A stretch of DNA of 64,000 nucleotides from Papilionanthe hookeriana x Papilionanthe teres (lineage: Eukaryota > Streptophyta > Magnoliopsida > Asparagales > Orchidaceae): NCBI GenBank assembly GCA_022702705.1, contig CM040431.1:25809623-25873622 (forward strand), in the 5' to 3' direction. Shown piece by piece: positions 22,672-32,790 of this stretch. A program made the position numbers and the translations under genes. The notes below the pieces were generated by a model. It did not search any database and was not told the origin of the DNA. It saw nothing but the letters and a program-made list of their open reading frames with translations. Every line of letters starts with the position of its first letter. Position 1 is the stretch's first letter.

Positions 22672-23557
22672 GGCGAAGGAGGGGAGAGGAGTGCCGCTAC
22701 TCACCTTACAGTAAGGTGCGCAAGTGGAGCTGGCGACAAATTGCCGCAAGGAGGAGACACCGCAGAGGATCGGGCGACTCGCAGGGATAACGCATGCGCA
22801 AGAAAACACCGCAAGATACCACTTGCGCACGCAGGGATTAGGGATGGGTATCTGCGGCTCGAGGAGGAGACCACAGGAGATGGGGCGAGAGGCGTGCGGC
22901 TCGAGCGCGGGAGAAGGCTCGTCGAAGCTTTTCTCGCGCGCGTGCGGGAGACACGGAGTCAACCGAGTGAATCAGAGGAGCGGGAGAACAGGCCGAGTCG
23001 CGCGTGAGAGGGAATTAGGGCTTAGGAAATATGTTATATATAAATACATATATTAACAATAATAATATAAATATTATTATTAAGATAATAATTATAATCA
23101 TCTCGTAAGTTTAGTCCCCGGCGTGCTATCGTCGCAAATTGAATGTCCATTTTAGGTAAAATCGACATTCCGGACGCATCGGCGCAGTCCGAGGTCGTCT
23201 GGGCAACCTCATCAACGGTCGCGTCAAAATTGCGTCGAAATTTAGTATCGTCGCAAAATTTTAACTCGAGCTCGATCGATCAGAATAGTGTAGGTGTGTA
23301 AGACGTGCACGAGGCTGTCCTAATGTCCAGAGGTCCTATAAGGACTCAATTTGAACTCCTGACGTCAATTTCGACCGGCTATAGACTAGCGGTAGGGAAT
23401 CTCTTACAGGATTTCAAAGAGTAACGAAGTGGCTTCCAGACACTCTAAAATGATGTGGGTCCCATCGCTAGGAATCTAGGATCGTCGGGGAAGTTCCTGA
23501 GGCTAGAATCCTAAATCTAGGAGGAATACTAAACCTCGACAAAAAGTGAGGTCAACA

Positions 23558-23562
23558 GGCTC
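23558..23562. repeat. target-site duplication GGCTC (copy A, right)
   Basis: An exact match to 17832-17836. Confidence 0.8.
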
Positions 23563-25219
23563 CTCAAAAAGACAGTAAGTAACCTCAAACCTGCTTAAAA
23601 ATTCAAATAATTTGATTGATTGGCTTATTTGAGATTTATTAATTGCTCAGCTACTTTCTTTTATAGCATGTTGGTAGGTAGTTTTATTCGAATCTTTATT
23701 TCATTTTGATTCAAGTTGTAATAGTGGCTTACCTTGGCAATTTAATTTAGCTTGAACTCCTCGACAAATTCTTTTGGAAAATCTTACCAACTGATTAACT
23801 TCAAATTTAACTGCTTCCGCAGGAAAACAACATTGAAGAAGCCAATCCAAGAAAGTATTTGACCCATAATTTCCATCAAAAGTAGGAGCTTCAAATATAA
23901 CCCTTTTAGATGTTTCATACTTAATAATAATCATCGCCTCGTGGTCGATTAATATTAATATCTTTTCTATGATTAGTTGCGACGGGTAGTGTTTTAAAAG
24001 GTATTGCCCTAATTATTACTTATAAAAAAGGATCATTAACACCTGCTTGTGGTTCTTCAGAATTTGTAAAGACAATTAAGCTTATTCCAAGTATTCATAT
24101 CTATACTGGTGTTGGTAAACTCCAATAACAAGATAATTTCTGAAAAAAATATTTTGAAGAGGAAGTGCACGCCGACCCACACATAACAGTACAAGTAGCA
24201 CTTCACATGTTTTAGAGCTTTTTTAATAACATGTAAAGTTCACTAGGCAACTATTATTGAAATTTTTGGTGTTTCCAGTTAGAAGTAGAAGGATTCTCTA
24301 TCTTTCCAAAATCCCTTGCAAGTTTCAGACAAATTACATGGTGTTTTTATTTGATGAGAAAGATTGACAAATTAACCTATAATCTGATTAATTTGTTCTC
24401 AATAATATATACAAAGTTCTCATACGATTACTAGGTTTTGTACTTATTTCTTTGAATTGCCCAACAAACATACCAGATTTTCATATTCACCCCTAAGTGC
24501 AGCAAGTGGATAACAAATTAAAATATAATATACAGTATAGTATCTAAATATAAACCACGCTTGAAGTTGGTCAATATTTTAAAAAGCACTTTACCTGATC
24601 CCATCAAATTACTAACACATTTTCCATATAAAATGATTCTATGGCTCTGTTATAGTAAATCAACAAGTAGACGAATAATAACTTGATGGGCGGTGAATGA
24701 AGTGTATATTTGCTATTTTCTCATTAAAGAACAATAAAATACAGAAATCTAACCATTGGACCGCAATTGTTGACACATTATTTATTTTTTAAAAATAGAA
24801 AAATATCCCTGGCATGCTCTCATATATTTCTCATGATTCCCACCACTTGCTCCCCTCTCTGCTCCTGCCTAATTCTGAAACCTTCAGCACCAATAAGCAA
24901 GGAAGAAGTGGTGAGAGCTTGATGGGAGAAGGCATTGATGAACCTAGCAGCACGTGAAAAAGTAGATAGCGACGAAGGCTCACTGGAGAAGGCTTGACGA
25001 GTCCAACGAGGCATGAAGGAGAGGAAAAGATTGTTCGACTTGTGGGGTTAACTTAAATCTACCCAATACATGGATTTAAAAAATACAAAATTTATGGAAA
25101 TCAAACAACCCCTATCTCTCCATATCTCTATGACTTCCCACTCTATCTATCGTTCCACCTGAGTCCACATTTCCTCTCTCTTTCTACATATCTCCATCTC
25201 TCCTTTTCTACTTATCTCC
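23563..25219. other. flanking DNA between two solo LTRs
   Basis: AT-rich sequence with one recognisable piece, the gag fragment at 23701-23934. The remainder, 23935-25219, shows no gene I can support. A polypyrimidine-rich stretch at about 25100-25224 precedes the next LTR. Confidence 0.4.
23701..23934 (-). pseudogene. retrotransposon gag fragment
   Basis: A 77-codon frame reading EAPTFDGNYGSNTFLDWLLQ and AEAVKFEVNQLV, which resembles the IPxFxGxxDPExYLxWxxxVE block at the start of many plant Ty3/gypsy gag proteins. No adjoining pol is visible, so it is a relic. Confidence 0.45.
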
Positions 25220-25780
25220 ATCTCTGCCATGAACCAACCTTGGAATTAAGCACGATGAGAACGAACCGTCAGATGGTGGAAATTAAATCTCTGATATTCT
25301 ATTTCTTTCACTAACAGTTTAATATTCAAATATTTCCGAAAGAGTCACTAAAGAAAGTAATTTAATTAACAAGTAAAAATTTGTACATTTCCGGCCGCTG
25401 CTATCATCTCATATACACATTTGTTCATCTTCTATTCATTTTGTTCAAAAGTATAAAACCTAAAAAAATATTAAAGAAACATAATAAGTTATCTACAGAT
25501 CACCCAAAAGTAATCACATTTCTAAACTACAGTAACTCAATGAAATGAAAACAATAATCATGTTGGATTTTCATATCGTTATAAGAAATCTTATAATACG
25601 TTAGTTTTTCATATTTTTATAAGAAATCATATATATGTTAATGGATGTGTCATGACTTTTTTCTAAATGAAAATACTTAAATATTCTATATGTATTTACA
25701 TTAACTTTACTTTTACTTCATACTCTTTACATACGCATTTGTCTGCTTCATGATCACCGTCAAAAAAACCTAACGCACCG

Positions 25781-26010
25781 TTGGCCGATATTATCATGTC
25801 GGCACAGCAATTAGCGATCTAAATATTATAATTGTCTGAAGTGAAAAGACCCTTAGCTGGTCCTGACCAATATTATCTGGTTAACATAGTGGTTAGCAAT
25901 GCAAATATCACAATTGTATGGGGTTATAGGCTGTTTACTCTCCCCTAACCGATATTATTTCGTCAGTGCAGCGATTAGTGATATAACCATCACAAATGTC
26001 GGGTGGTAGA
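25781..26010. repeat. three ~81-bp tandem units in solo LTR copy 1
   Basis: Units near 25781, 25862 and 25945 share CCGATATTAT-(T/C)G-TCAG-ACAGC(A/G)ATTAG(C/T)GAT and an ATCACAATTGT block. Two or more related units occur in reverse orientation at about 57415-57590 in copy 2. Confidence 0.75.
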
Positions 26011-26199
26011 AAAATTGTGTGCAGGTACACTGGTATCCCCTGTCTGTACCATTAAAGGGTTAACTCCTCCGCTAAACATACACATGTAAGCATTCATATA
26101 TAAGTTATTTCATTCTTCATAACATACATTATTCTGAGACATCTCCGTGCATCTACTAACATCCATACTTACTCTGTTGTGCAACTAATCAACAATCAA

Positions 26200-26370
26200 C
26201 ATACACATCATGCATATCTCTTACATCATTCATATCCTTTATCTCATGCAAATCTTTTATCATTCACATCTATCTCTTATCTCATTCATATCTCTTATAT
26301 CATGCATATCGTTCATATCATGCACAACATTTCTATCGTACTTATCATGCATATATTTCATGTCCAACGA
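26200..26370. repeat. degenerate simple repeat TCATGCATATCTCTTA
   Basis: About ten imperfect short units mixing CATATC, TTATCTCATGC and TCATTCATATC within solo LTR copy 1. The open frames here are low-complexity products of the repeat. Confidence 0.7.
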
Positions 26371-27553
26371 TATGAATGATATAACTAAACTAGAGCATAA
26401 AATAGAGTCAAACATACATTTTGAAATAAAGAAGATTAATGAAATTTAGAAATATAATTAGATGAATGTTAGATTATTAGTCTTCAATAACTAGATGAAT
26501 GTTGTGATAGCAATTATGTTGATATTAATACTTGAAATTTACGAAGCCGCCATACAACTAGTTTCCACACGCTTGTCTCGAACTCATCGTCTCGAATAAA
26601 CAACATGAAATTCGTAAACATCTTAGGATTTCATAATACCTTAGCGCATAAAGTAAGTTAACCCAAAACATAACTGATTAGCTTAGACATTCCTTAAACA
26701 ACTTAGACGGCACAAGCCAACCATACCGATATCGCCAAATCTTATACTCCCTTCTCCTAATCACTTCAATCATTTCCTATCTTTGTTGATTTCTTCTTTA
26801 AGACCCTTACAAAAGTTTACAAACCAATTTTATCGTATCTGATGCAAAGTCATCTCCCCTACGGCAACCAGAAATGAAAAAGATGCACGATTCGTGGCAA
26901 ATCTCAAAAAGAAAGTTTGAGAAAGAAAATGAATATCTCAAATAACACGAACGAGGGTTTCACACACACTACAATTTCCCCGAGAGCCCCTACCGCAAAC
27001 TGTGGCATCCCTGGAGCCGCTTGGTTCGCTGCTTACCCCCGCACTATACTAAGTGTCGCGGATTCCTTCAGCCAAGCCGCAAAAATTGCAAGAAGGAGAG
27101 GCTCGTGCTACCTACGTTCTGTGCTATAGGGACCCAAATGCTAGAGCTATGGGATCCTTCTGCCTAGCATCCTCACAAATAGGGAGAGGGTTTCGAGCGA
27201 TGAAACCGAGAGGTGAGAGAGATGGCAAGACTCCGGAGAGAATTGCCCTATTCGACGCATCCCACAGTGCTAAATAGTGCGAGTTGGTTGGGAATAGTAA
27301 AGGTGTGGGAGAATTAAGAAATAATTTGGTCTGATTAAATTAATTAATTTTATAACTTCCAATTTTTATATCTTTCGTTATACTCGTAATTTACATATAT
27401 AATTATATATCGAGTTGATCAATTTGATGTGTAGAATTTTTTAAATTAATTCGGTTGAAATCTAATTGATGTAAAATTTGGAGTACATTTTAAAGTTGCA
27501 AAAAGAAAAGAAAAAAAAACAGATTTCTTAAAACCGGTTATTACAGTCTCTTA

Positions 27554-27625
27554 CTATCCCTCTCCATATCTTTCTCACTCTGAATAGAACTATCCCTCTC
27601 CATATCTTTCTCACTCTGAATAGAA
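27554..27625. repeat. perfect 36-bp tandem duplication
   Basis: Two identical, adjacent 36-bp units (27554-27589 and 27590-27625) beginning CTATCCCTCTCCATATCTTT. They lie just outside solo LTR copy 1, at the edge of host unit 1. Perfect identity suggests a recent event. Confidence 0.9.
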
Positions 27626-28274
27626 AAATAAAGAATAAATTAAAAAATAAAATAAAATAGTAAGAACAAAAGGGGAAAAAGAAAGATTAAATTTCAATTC
27701 TTATAGCCTTGTCGTTGCAGTCATAAATGCATACTTAAAGCATGATGCAAGACATTTAGATATCTGTTTTGCATCATTCCAATGTGCAGGAAAATTATTT
27801 GTATTTTTTCATGAAAATGACCAATACAAGTGTAATAAGATTTACATTTGGGTACTCAAATCTTACTCAAAATTTATGATATCTGCTTACAATTATTTAC
27901 CATCACATAGCACAACTGACACAATTTGTAGGTATTTTAGAGTTTAAAGGGAAGAACAATCAGTAGTAATCAAGTCCATAAAATAAAAATGCATGCCAAA
28001 GATCAACTCCAGAATGAAGAACAGAATGCCAAAACAAGGTAAATGTATGTTGAGGTCACCTTTATGTTTGGGAGAAATTAAATAATAGTATTTTACAAAA
28101 CCAAAAAAAATGTATGTTCAAAGAAAAAGCTGCGCTGACTCTGAACATTCTTTCTTAAATAAATTCAAGGCTAACAGTCATCCACCAATTTAATAAACCA
28201 GAAGCAACCATGATCTTAAATGAAAATCAATAGATAAATTAATCAAAGGAAAGTAAAAGTTAGGTCAAAACTAC

Positions 28275-28682
28275 CTGATCACCATTCCATTGCACGTTCG
28301 CCTGACTGGGAACTTCAGATGATGATGGACATAAAAAGGCTGTCTGATCATTTGAAGTGTTTTCCGAAGGTAATGTTATCTCACACAACTGTTCTACAGG
28401 ATCACCTTGCTGAAAAGGGACACTTTTCTTGCTTGCAGGTCTCAGTGACAAGATCAGGGAACTAAAATTTGATTTCGGATGATGATATCGGCAAGCTGAT
28501 TTGAACTTGCAGTATCCAGTTTTCATAAAATATTGGCACTCAGGTTCGCTGGGCCTTTGAGGGTATTCATCAAATAGTTGTGGCTCACCACCGCTGAATT
28601 CAGATGCAGCATCCTTGTTAACTAATTGTTGCTGTTGTTCAATTGTTTTCATGTCTGGAGGATGCAATAGACTTGTACCAGT
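28275..28682 (-). CDS. CCCH zinc-finger exon, unit 1 (136 codons)
   Basis: An internal exon, phase 0 at both ends: acceptor CTAG just above 28682, donor ATCAG/GTAGTTTTG just below 28275 (here GATCAG/GTAG). It encodes LLHPPDMKTIEQQQQL, an acidic linker, DEYPQRPSEPECQYFMKTGY and the rest of a C-x8-C-x5-C-x3-H finger (KFKSACRYHH), then a serine-rich tail ending VQWNGDQ. The finger and the WNGYQ-type end match plant ZFN-like CCCH proteins, which bind RNA or DNA. The WNGYQ motif normally precedes a finger of the next module. It is 12 bp longer than the 396-bp exons of unit 2 (an in-frame SLIL insertion). No start or stop codon belongs to this exon. Confidence 0.7.
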
Positions 28683-28933
28683 CTAGGAAAAAGCAAAATA
28701 GAGTTCAGTATAGATTCCATGACAATATTTTACAGATTATTTGATCAAATATTTTAAAATCATTTAAATAAGTCGAATTGAATCAACTAGGAATAAGAAA
28801 TTAACTGAACAGAGATCCAAGCTACAGCATTTTCCCTCCTTTCATACACACAGAACACCCTTGCACAAAACATTAAGTACGAGGCTAGCTCCTGCATTCA
28901 CTAAGCTTCTTGAGTATAGGTTTACAGATGGGG

Positions 28934-28935
<2 letters not shown>

Positions 28936-28974
<39 letters not shown>
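28936..28974. repeat. (AG)n microsatellite, unit 1
   Basis: An uninterrupted AG run of about 39 bp in the intron. A counterpart at 47597-47629 lies at the same place in unit 2, so the locus predates the duplication. Confidence 0.9.
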
Positions 28975-28977
<3 letters not shown>

Positions 28978-29526
28978 ATATCGTTGCAGATCTTTTATAA
29001 AGAAAAACTAGAGCATTGTAAATTTCGGAAGTAGAGGTGGCAATGGTAGTAGCAGAAAAGTACAAGAGGGAATCGAAGAGACCAAAGAGGTCCAAAACTT
29101 GTCTGCTTGTAGTTGTTTGCTGAGCATGAATAGTCAAGATCTTGCCTGTCTTGCCTGTTCCAGATGATTACAAGGCACCAGTTGCTGCAAGAATAGTTCC
29201 ACGCGTAGTCAGGCAAACAATAAGCGGTGATTTATAAAAAAGACGCATGATGGATGCTGGGATGACACATCTTACTTGCAAGTTGGAAAAATGAGATCTT
29301 TATTGCTTTGGCACATTAACTGGTGGGCGATACTATTAAGGTGTTCAAGAGGGTTTTAAAGTTGCAGAGCAATTTTTGATAATAATTATTGAGCTGAGAA
29401 CAGAAAGTTTACAACTTTGCCCCAAAGGCAGTTCTGAGTGGCATAGTAATTATCCATAAGAAGGTATGGTCTTTAAAAGGAGCATAAATGAAATAGTCTG
29501 TCAACGTAGCTCGTGAAATCCTTCAA

Positions 29527-29531
29527 GTAGA
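29527..29531. repeat. target-site duplication GTAGA (copy B, left)
   Basis: It pairs with ATAGA at 35260-35264. The undisturbed paralogue reads AGCAGAATGGGC near 48152. Confidence 0.65.
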
Positions 29532-30460
29532 TGTTGACCTCATTTTTTGGCGAGGTCTAACTTTCTTCTTAGGGTTTAGGGTCTAGCCTTACGATTTTTC
29601 CTTTGACTATCTTAGAGTCTTACTAATGGGAGCTGCCACATTTTAGAAGTCCAAACCACTTCTTTACTCGTTTTGGAGTTCCGCATGTGTGGTTCTTGAT
29701 CTCTAACACTTAAGAGGTTGAAACTAACACGAGGGAACTTAAAAATGAGTCTCTATAGGACCATTAAGCCCTAGGGTGACCTCACAATTTGCACCTTCGC
29801 ACGCACAAATTTGCAATTCTGACAGTCGACTCGTTTAAATACCACAATTCACGTCACTTACGCCTTTATATATTGCATAATTAACCAGAACTTAAGTTTA
29901 ATTTTGAAACGATAAATCATGAACCCGAAATTTTAAGAAAATCGAATTTGACGCACTTTTTACTCGATCGTCGACAAAGTTGTCTGGACGAACCCGGATG
30001 ATGAAACGGACTGAGCCGACGCATCTGAAATGTCGAATTTACCTGAAAGGGACAAACACCTTGCTACAGTTCCAAGCATGAACAAATCGCACAAAAAAAT
30101 GATGCGCTTAAGTGAAATAAAAAAAAAAAGAAAATTCCTAAATCTTAAATCCCTAGACTCATGCACACACCCAGCCGAACTCCCCCATTTCCCGAACTGG
30201 GCGTGATCCTCCTTCCCAGTCACGACCCTGTCGCGCCCTAACTGTTCGGTCGAGCTTCCCACGCCTCCTCTTCGCGATTCTTCGACACAAGGTCCCCCAC
30301 AAAACCCCTTTACACCTGTCGCCACTCTCCTGCGTCCTCTGTCCTCCACTCTCCCTGGTGCACAACCGCCACCTCCCCTCTGCGCCGCTTATCGCCTCTC
30401 TCATCCTCTTCGGCTCACCCCCCTGGTAAGCTAAGGTAAGTTTTCTCCTCCCCCTATGCC

Positions 30461-30470
30461 TATAAAAACC
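30461..30470 (+). promoter_or_regulatory. TATA box of the giant LTR, copy B
   Basis: TATAAAAACC, identical to the copy A box and at a similar distance from the LTR start (929 versus 886 bp). It is followed by a leader-like stretch conserved between copies. Confidence 0.6.
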
Positions 30471-32369
30471 ACACTTGAGAGAGGTTTTCTGGTTGGATTG
30501 TTGAAGCTTTGGAGAGGGGGAGGTGCTGCCAATTTCTCTTTGAGTTGGTGTTTGCTGCCCTTGGAATCCTGTTACTTGTTCTCTGCTCTTTATTTGAGGT
30601 CAACCAAGTGAGGTATCTATGGCTCCCTTTTCTCCTGTTACTCTGATTTTCCTGCTGTTAGCTTGCTTTGGGTTTGGTCTTGCTCGATACTCCTCTCAGT
30701 TTGCTCGACATTCTTGTTTGATTTCTTGGCATTTTCGCTTGGTGGCTGGATTTAGCTTGTCCCTGGAATGTGTGGTGCGACATTATTGCCTTCCATTAAA
30801 ACTAGTAGTTTACTCCAAACTTTATTTCATTTCCTATAGCCGCTTACAGGATTAAAATATTGATGTTTTCTGGGATTTAGAAGCTGCTTTTACATCTAGT
30901 TCGGTCTTTTATTTTTCTATGTTGGTGGGGATTGTTTCATCACATTTTGCCAATTCCCTCATTCTGTGAAGTTACAAGTCTTTGAATGTGTTAGCTCTTG
31001 TTGGTTGTAATGTCATTTAGCATTTACTTAACTAATGAATTAGTAGTTGTTTGAAGAAAGTTAGTTGACTGCTGTAAGAGGAAATTATGGTGCACGTAAA
31101 TCTAAAAAAATGGAGCCATTGAAAATGAGTTGGAAATGAATGTTTACTGTTTATACAACGGAAAAAAAAAATATTTTTTACAAAAAATGATGTCATTTTA
31201 AAAATCTTGATGCGTTGGACACGACTCTTATGTATCTACACATCAAGCAAGCCTGATTTCATCCACATTACTTTACTTATACATACCTTGGATGCGATGT
31301 GAAAGTTCAAATGTTGAGGTGTGAAAAAACAAAGCCCACGCGACATGTAAGCATACAAAAATCGAATTACTTGGCGGCATTATTGGTTTCCTTTGTCTCT
31401 GGACAAGCCATTCGAGTATTTCGATAATATGAAAGTTTCTTTGGTGTCCTCTTTGTGAAAATCTGAAAGCTTTGGTATTCTATTTGTAATAAAAAAAAAA
31501 TCTGAAAATTTTGGGCGCTCGCGATACTTTGGGCCTTCAATATAAAAGAGGGAGAGGGGAAAGATTCATATACATACTATCAATTCTTATATATTTACAC
31601 ATCTAACATCTAAATTTTTTATACGATTGTAATTTATATGCGCATATTTAACACTTTAACATGTATCTTTACATACAAGCCACCTTAAAGATGAAAATAT
31701 GTGTTTCATTTTTAAAAAATTAATGGTGGCGTTTCTTTCGACTTGGCTTGAAATATTTGGGTGCTATAGATGTAGAAGTAAGGTTTATGAATTTCAAATG
31801 TTAATGCATAGGAATTGGTGCTAGGAAAGCACACTTTGTTGACATTCGTGGTAGTCTCCTTGAAAAGGTTTTGAGCAGGAAACATTACATATTCAATTTT
31901 AAATAAGAAATTTTGGTATTTCTCCTACAATTCTTCTTTCATCGGCATGTTTAAAGGCATACTAGGGAAGAAATGGGGTTTTGGATTTAGTAGAATTTAA
32001 AGCTATAATTTTGCATGTTCAAAAGAGGTCAAACCTTACATGAATGCTTCACAAATTCTGATATATATTTTTTTATATTAGCTGGATTTTGAAACATTGA
32101 AGTGCCTCTTCGGAAGTTGTTTTATTCGCTACCTGTTTTAATAAAATTTAAATGTTATTTGGGGGTTTCAAAGATTGTTATTTGAGCTGAATACTTGTTG
32201 ATTTGGAATGGCTTTAAGATGCATCTCATAAGCTTAAAATGCTGCATTTTTTTGTGGCTTTTGCCCACTGTTTGGGTTGCGGTTTCGCAAGTCTTTGAGA
32301 TGATTTGGCTAACCATATAACTATAGTTTTTTCGTTGCTTTTGCCCACTGTATGGGCTACGATTACGGA

Positions 32370-32790
32370 GCATGTTTGGGCTCTTTTGGATTGCTTTCGT
32401 GTCTACCTTTGAGCTGTTTTGTGCCTTATTTTGGGCTACATTTGAGACTGTTATGGTGGTTCGGTTTGCTGCGGTTTTGGGGACATTTTCGTGTTCAGCC
32501 AGTTGCAGTTTTTGGCTGCATTTGAAACCCTTTTGGTGGTTCGGTTTGCTGTGGTTTTGGGGACATTTTAGCGGTTTGGATTGCGATTTTGGAACATTTT
32601 GGTGGCTTAGTTAACTGCAGTTTTCGGCTGCATTTGAGACCCTACTGTGGTTTTGGGATTGATTTATGACTGATTTGAACACAATGTAGAGGCTTTTTCT
32701 TGGCTCGATCGGCTGTAATTTTGGAGCTACCTTTGGGAGAGCTTTTGGCTCGCTCATTTGGGGTTCAAACATGTGCTATTTTGGAGAGTT
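32370..32790. repeat. degenerate tandem array inside copy B
   Basis: Repeated blocks such as TGGTGGTTCGGTTTGCTG(C/T)GGTTTTGGGGACATTTT (near 32450 and 32535) and TTTTGGCTGCATTTGA(A/G)ACCCT. It is collinear with, and complementary in composition to, the ~91-bp array of copy A. Confidence 0.65.

Larger units (their letters stand above)
17837..23557 (-). mobile_element. giant solo-LTR-like element, copy A (5.72 kb)
   Basis: The element starts TGTCGGCG and ends GGTCAACA on the plus strand (TGTTGACC...CGCCGACA on its own strand). It is bounded by a perfect 5-bp duplication, GGCTC at 17832-17836 and 23558-23562. It has no coding sequence and no internal repeat of its own ends. Copy B (29532-35259) is collinear over the full length in inverse orientation and is within 10 bp of the same size. 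TG...CA ends with a 5-bp duplication indicate an LTR. I read it as a solo LTR of a family with exceptionally long LTRs, as known for Ogre/Tat elements, but a non-coding LARD-type unit is not excluded. Confidence 0.75.
25225..27545 (-). mobile_element. solo LTR, family C, copy 1 (2.3 kb)
   Basis: On the minus strand it starts TGTAATAACC at 27545 and ends at 25225 (plus strand TGCCATG). It is flanked by ATCTC (25220-25224) and GTCTC (27546-27550), a 5-bp duplication with one mismatch. It matches 55293-58102 in inverse orientation; for example a block with CGTCAGATGGTGGAAA at about 25270 corresponds to TTGGACGGTGGAAA on the minus strand near 58045. It also shares the repeat array at 25781. The TGTAAT(A)...TGTAACA type of LTR recalls Del/Tekay chromoviruses, but without coding sequence that is only an inference. 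Confidence 0.7.
27546..29531 (-). other. host unit 1, distal part of duplicated zinc-finger locus
   Basis: Collinear with about 44680-48150 of unit 2, including exon 28275-28682, the intron after it and the (AG)n run. Unit 1 is interrupted at 29531 by the giant LTR and resumes at 40768. Within it 27690-28274 and 28683-29531 are non-coding intron-like sequence. Confidence 0.75.

Noticed and set aside
22648..23056. Several overlapping frames near the giant LTR promoter as genes
   Set aside because: GC-richer leader-like sequence with open frames on both strands; not conserved as protein in copy B (29960-30404 opens in different frames).
26179..26449. Overlapping His/Ser/Ile-rich frames as small proteins
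   Set aside because: They are translations of a degenerate short tandem repeat inside a solo LTR.
28936..28974. AG run as a GAGA-type regulatory element
   Set aside because: It is a plain microsatellite present in the intron of both units; nothing else supports a regulatory role.
29532..29558. Helitron end suggested by the terminal hairpin
   Set aside because: Helitrons end in CTRR and insert between A and T without target duplication; here there are TG...CA-type ends and a 5-bp duplication.
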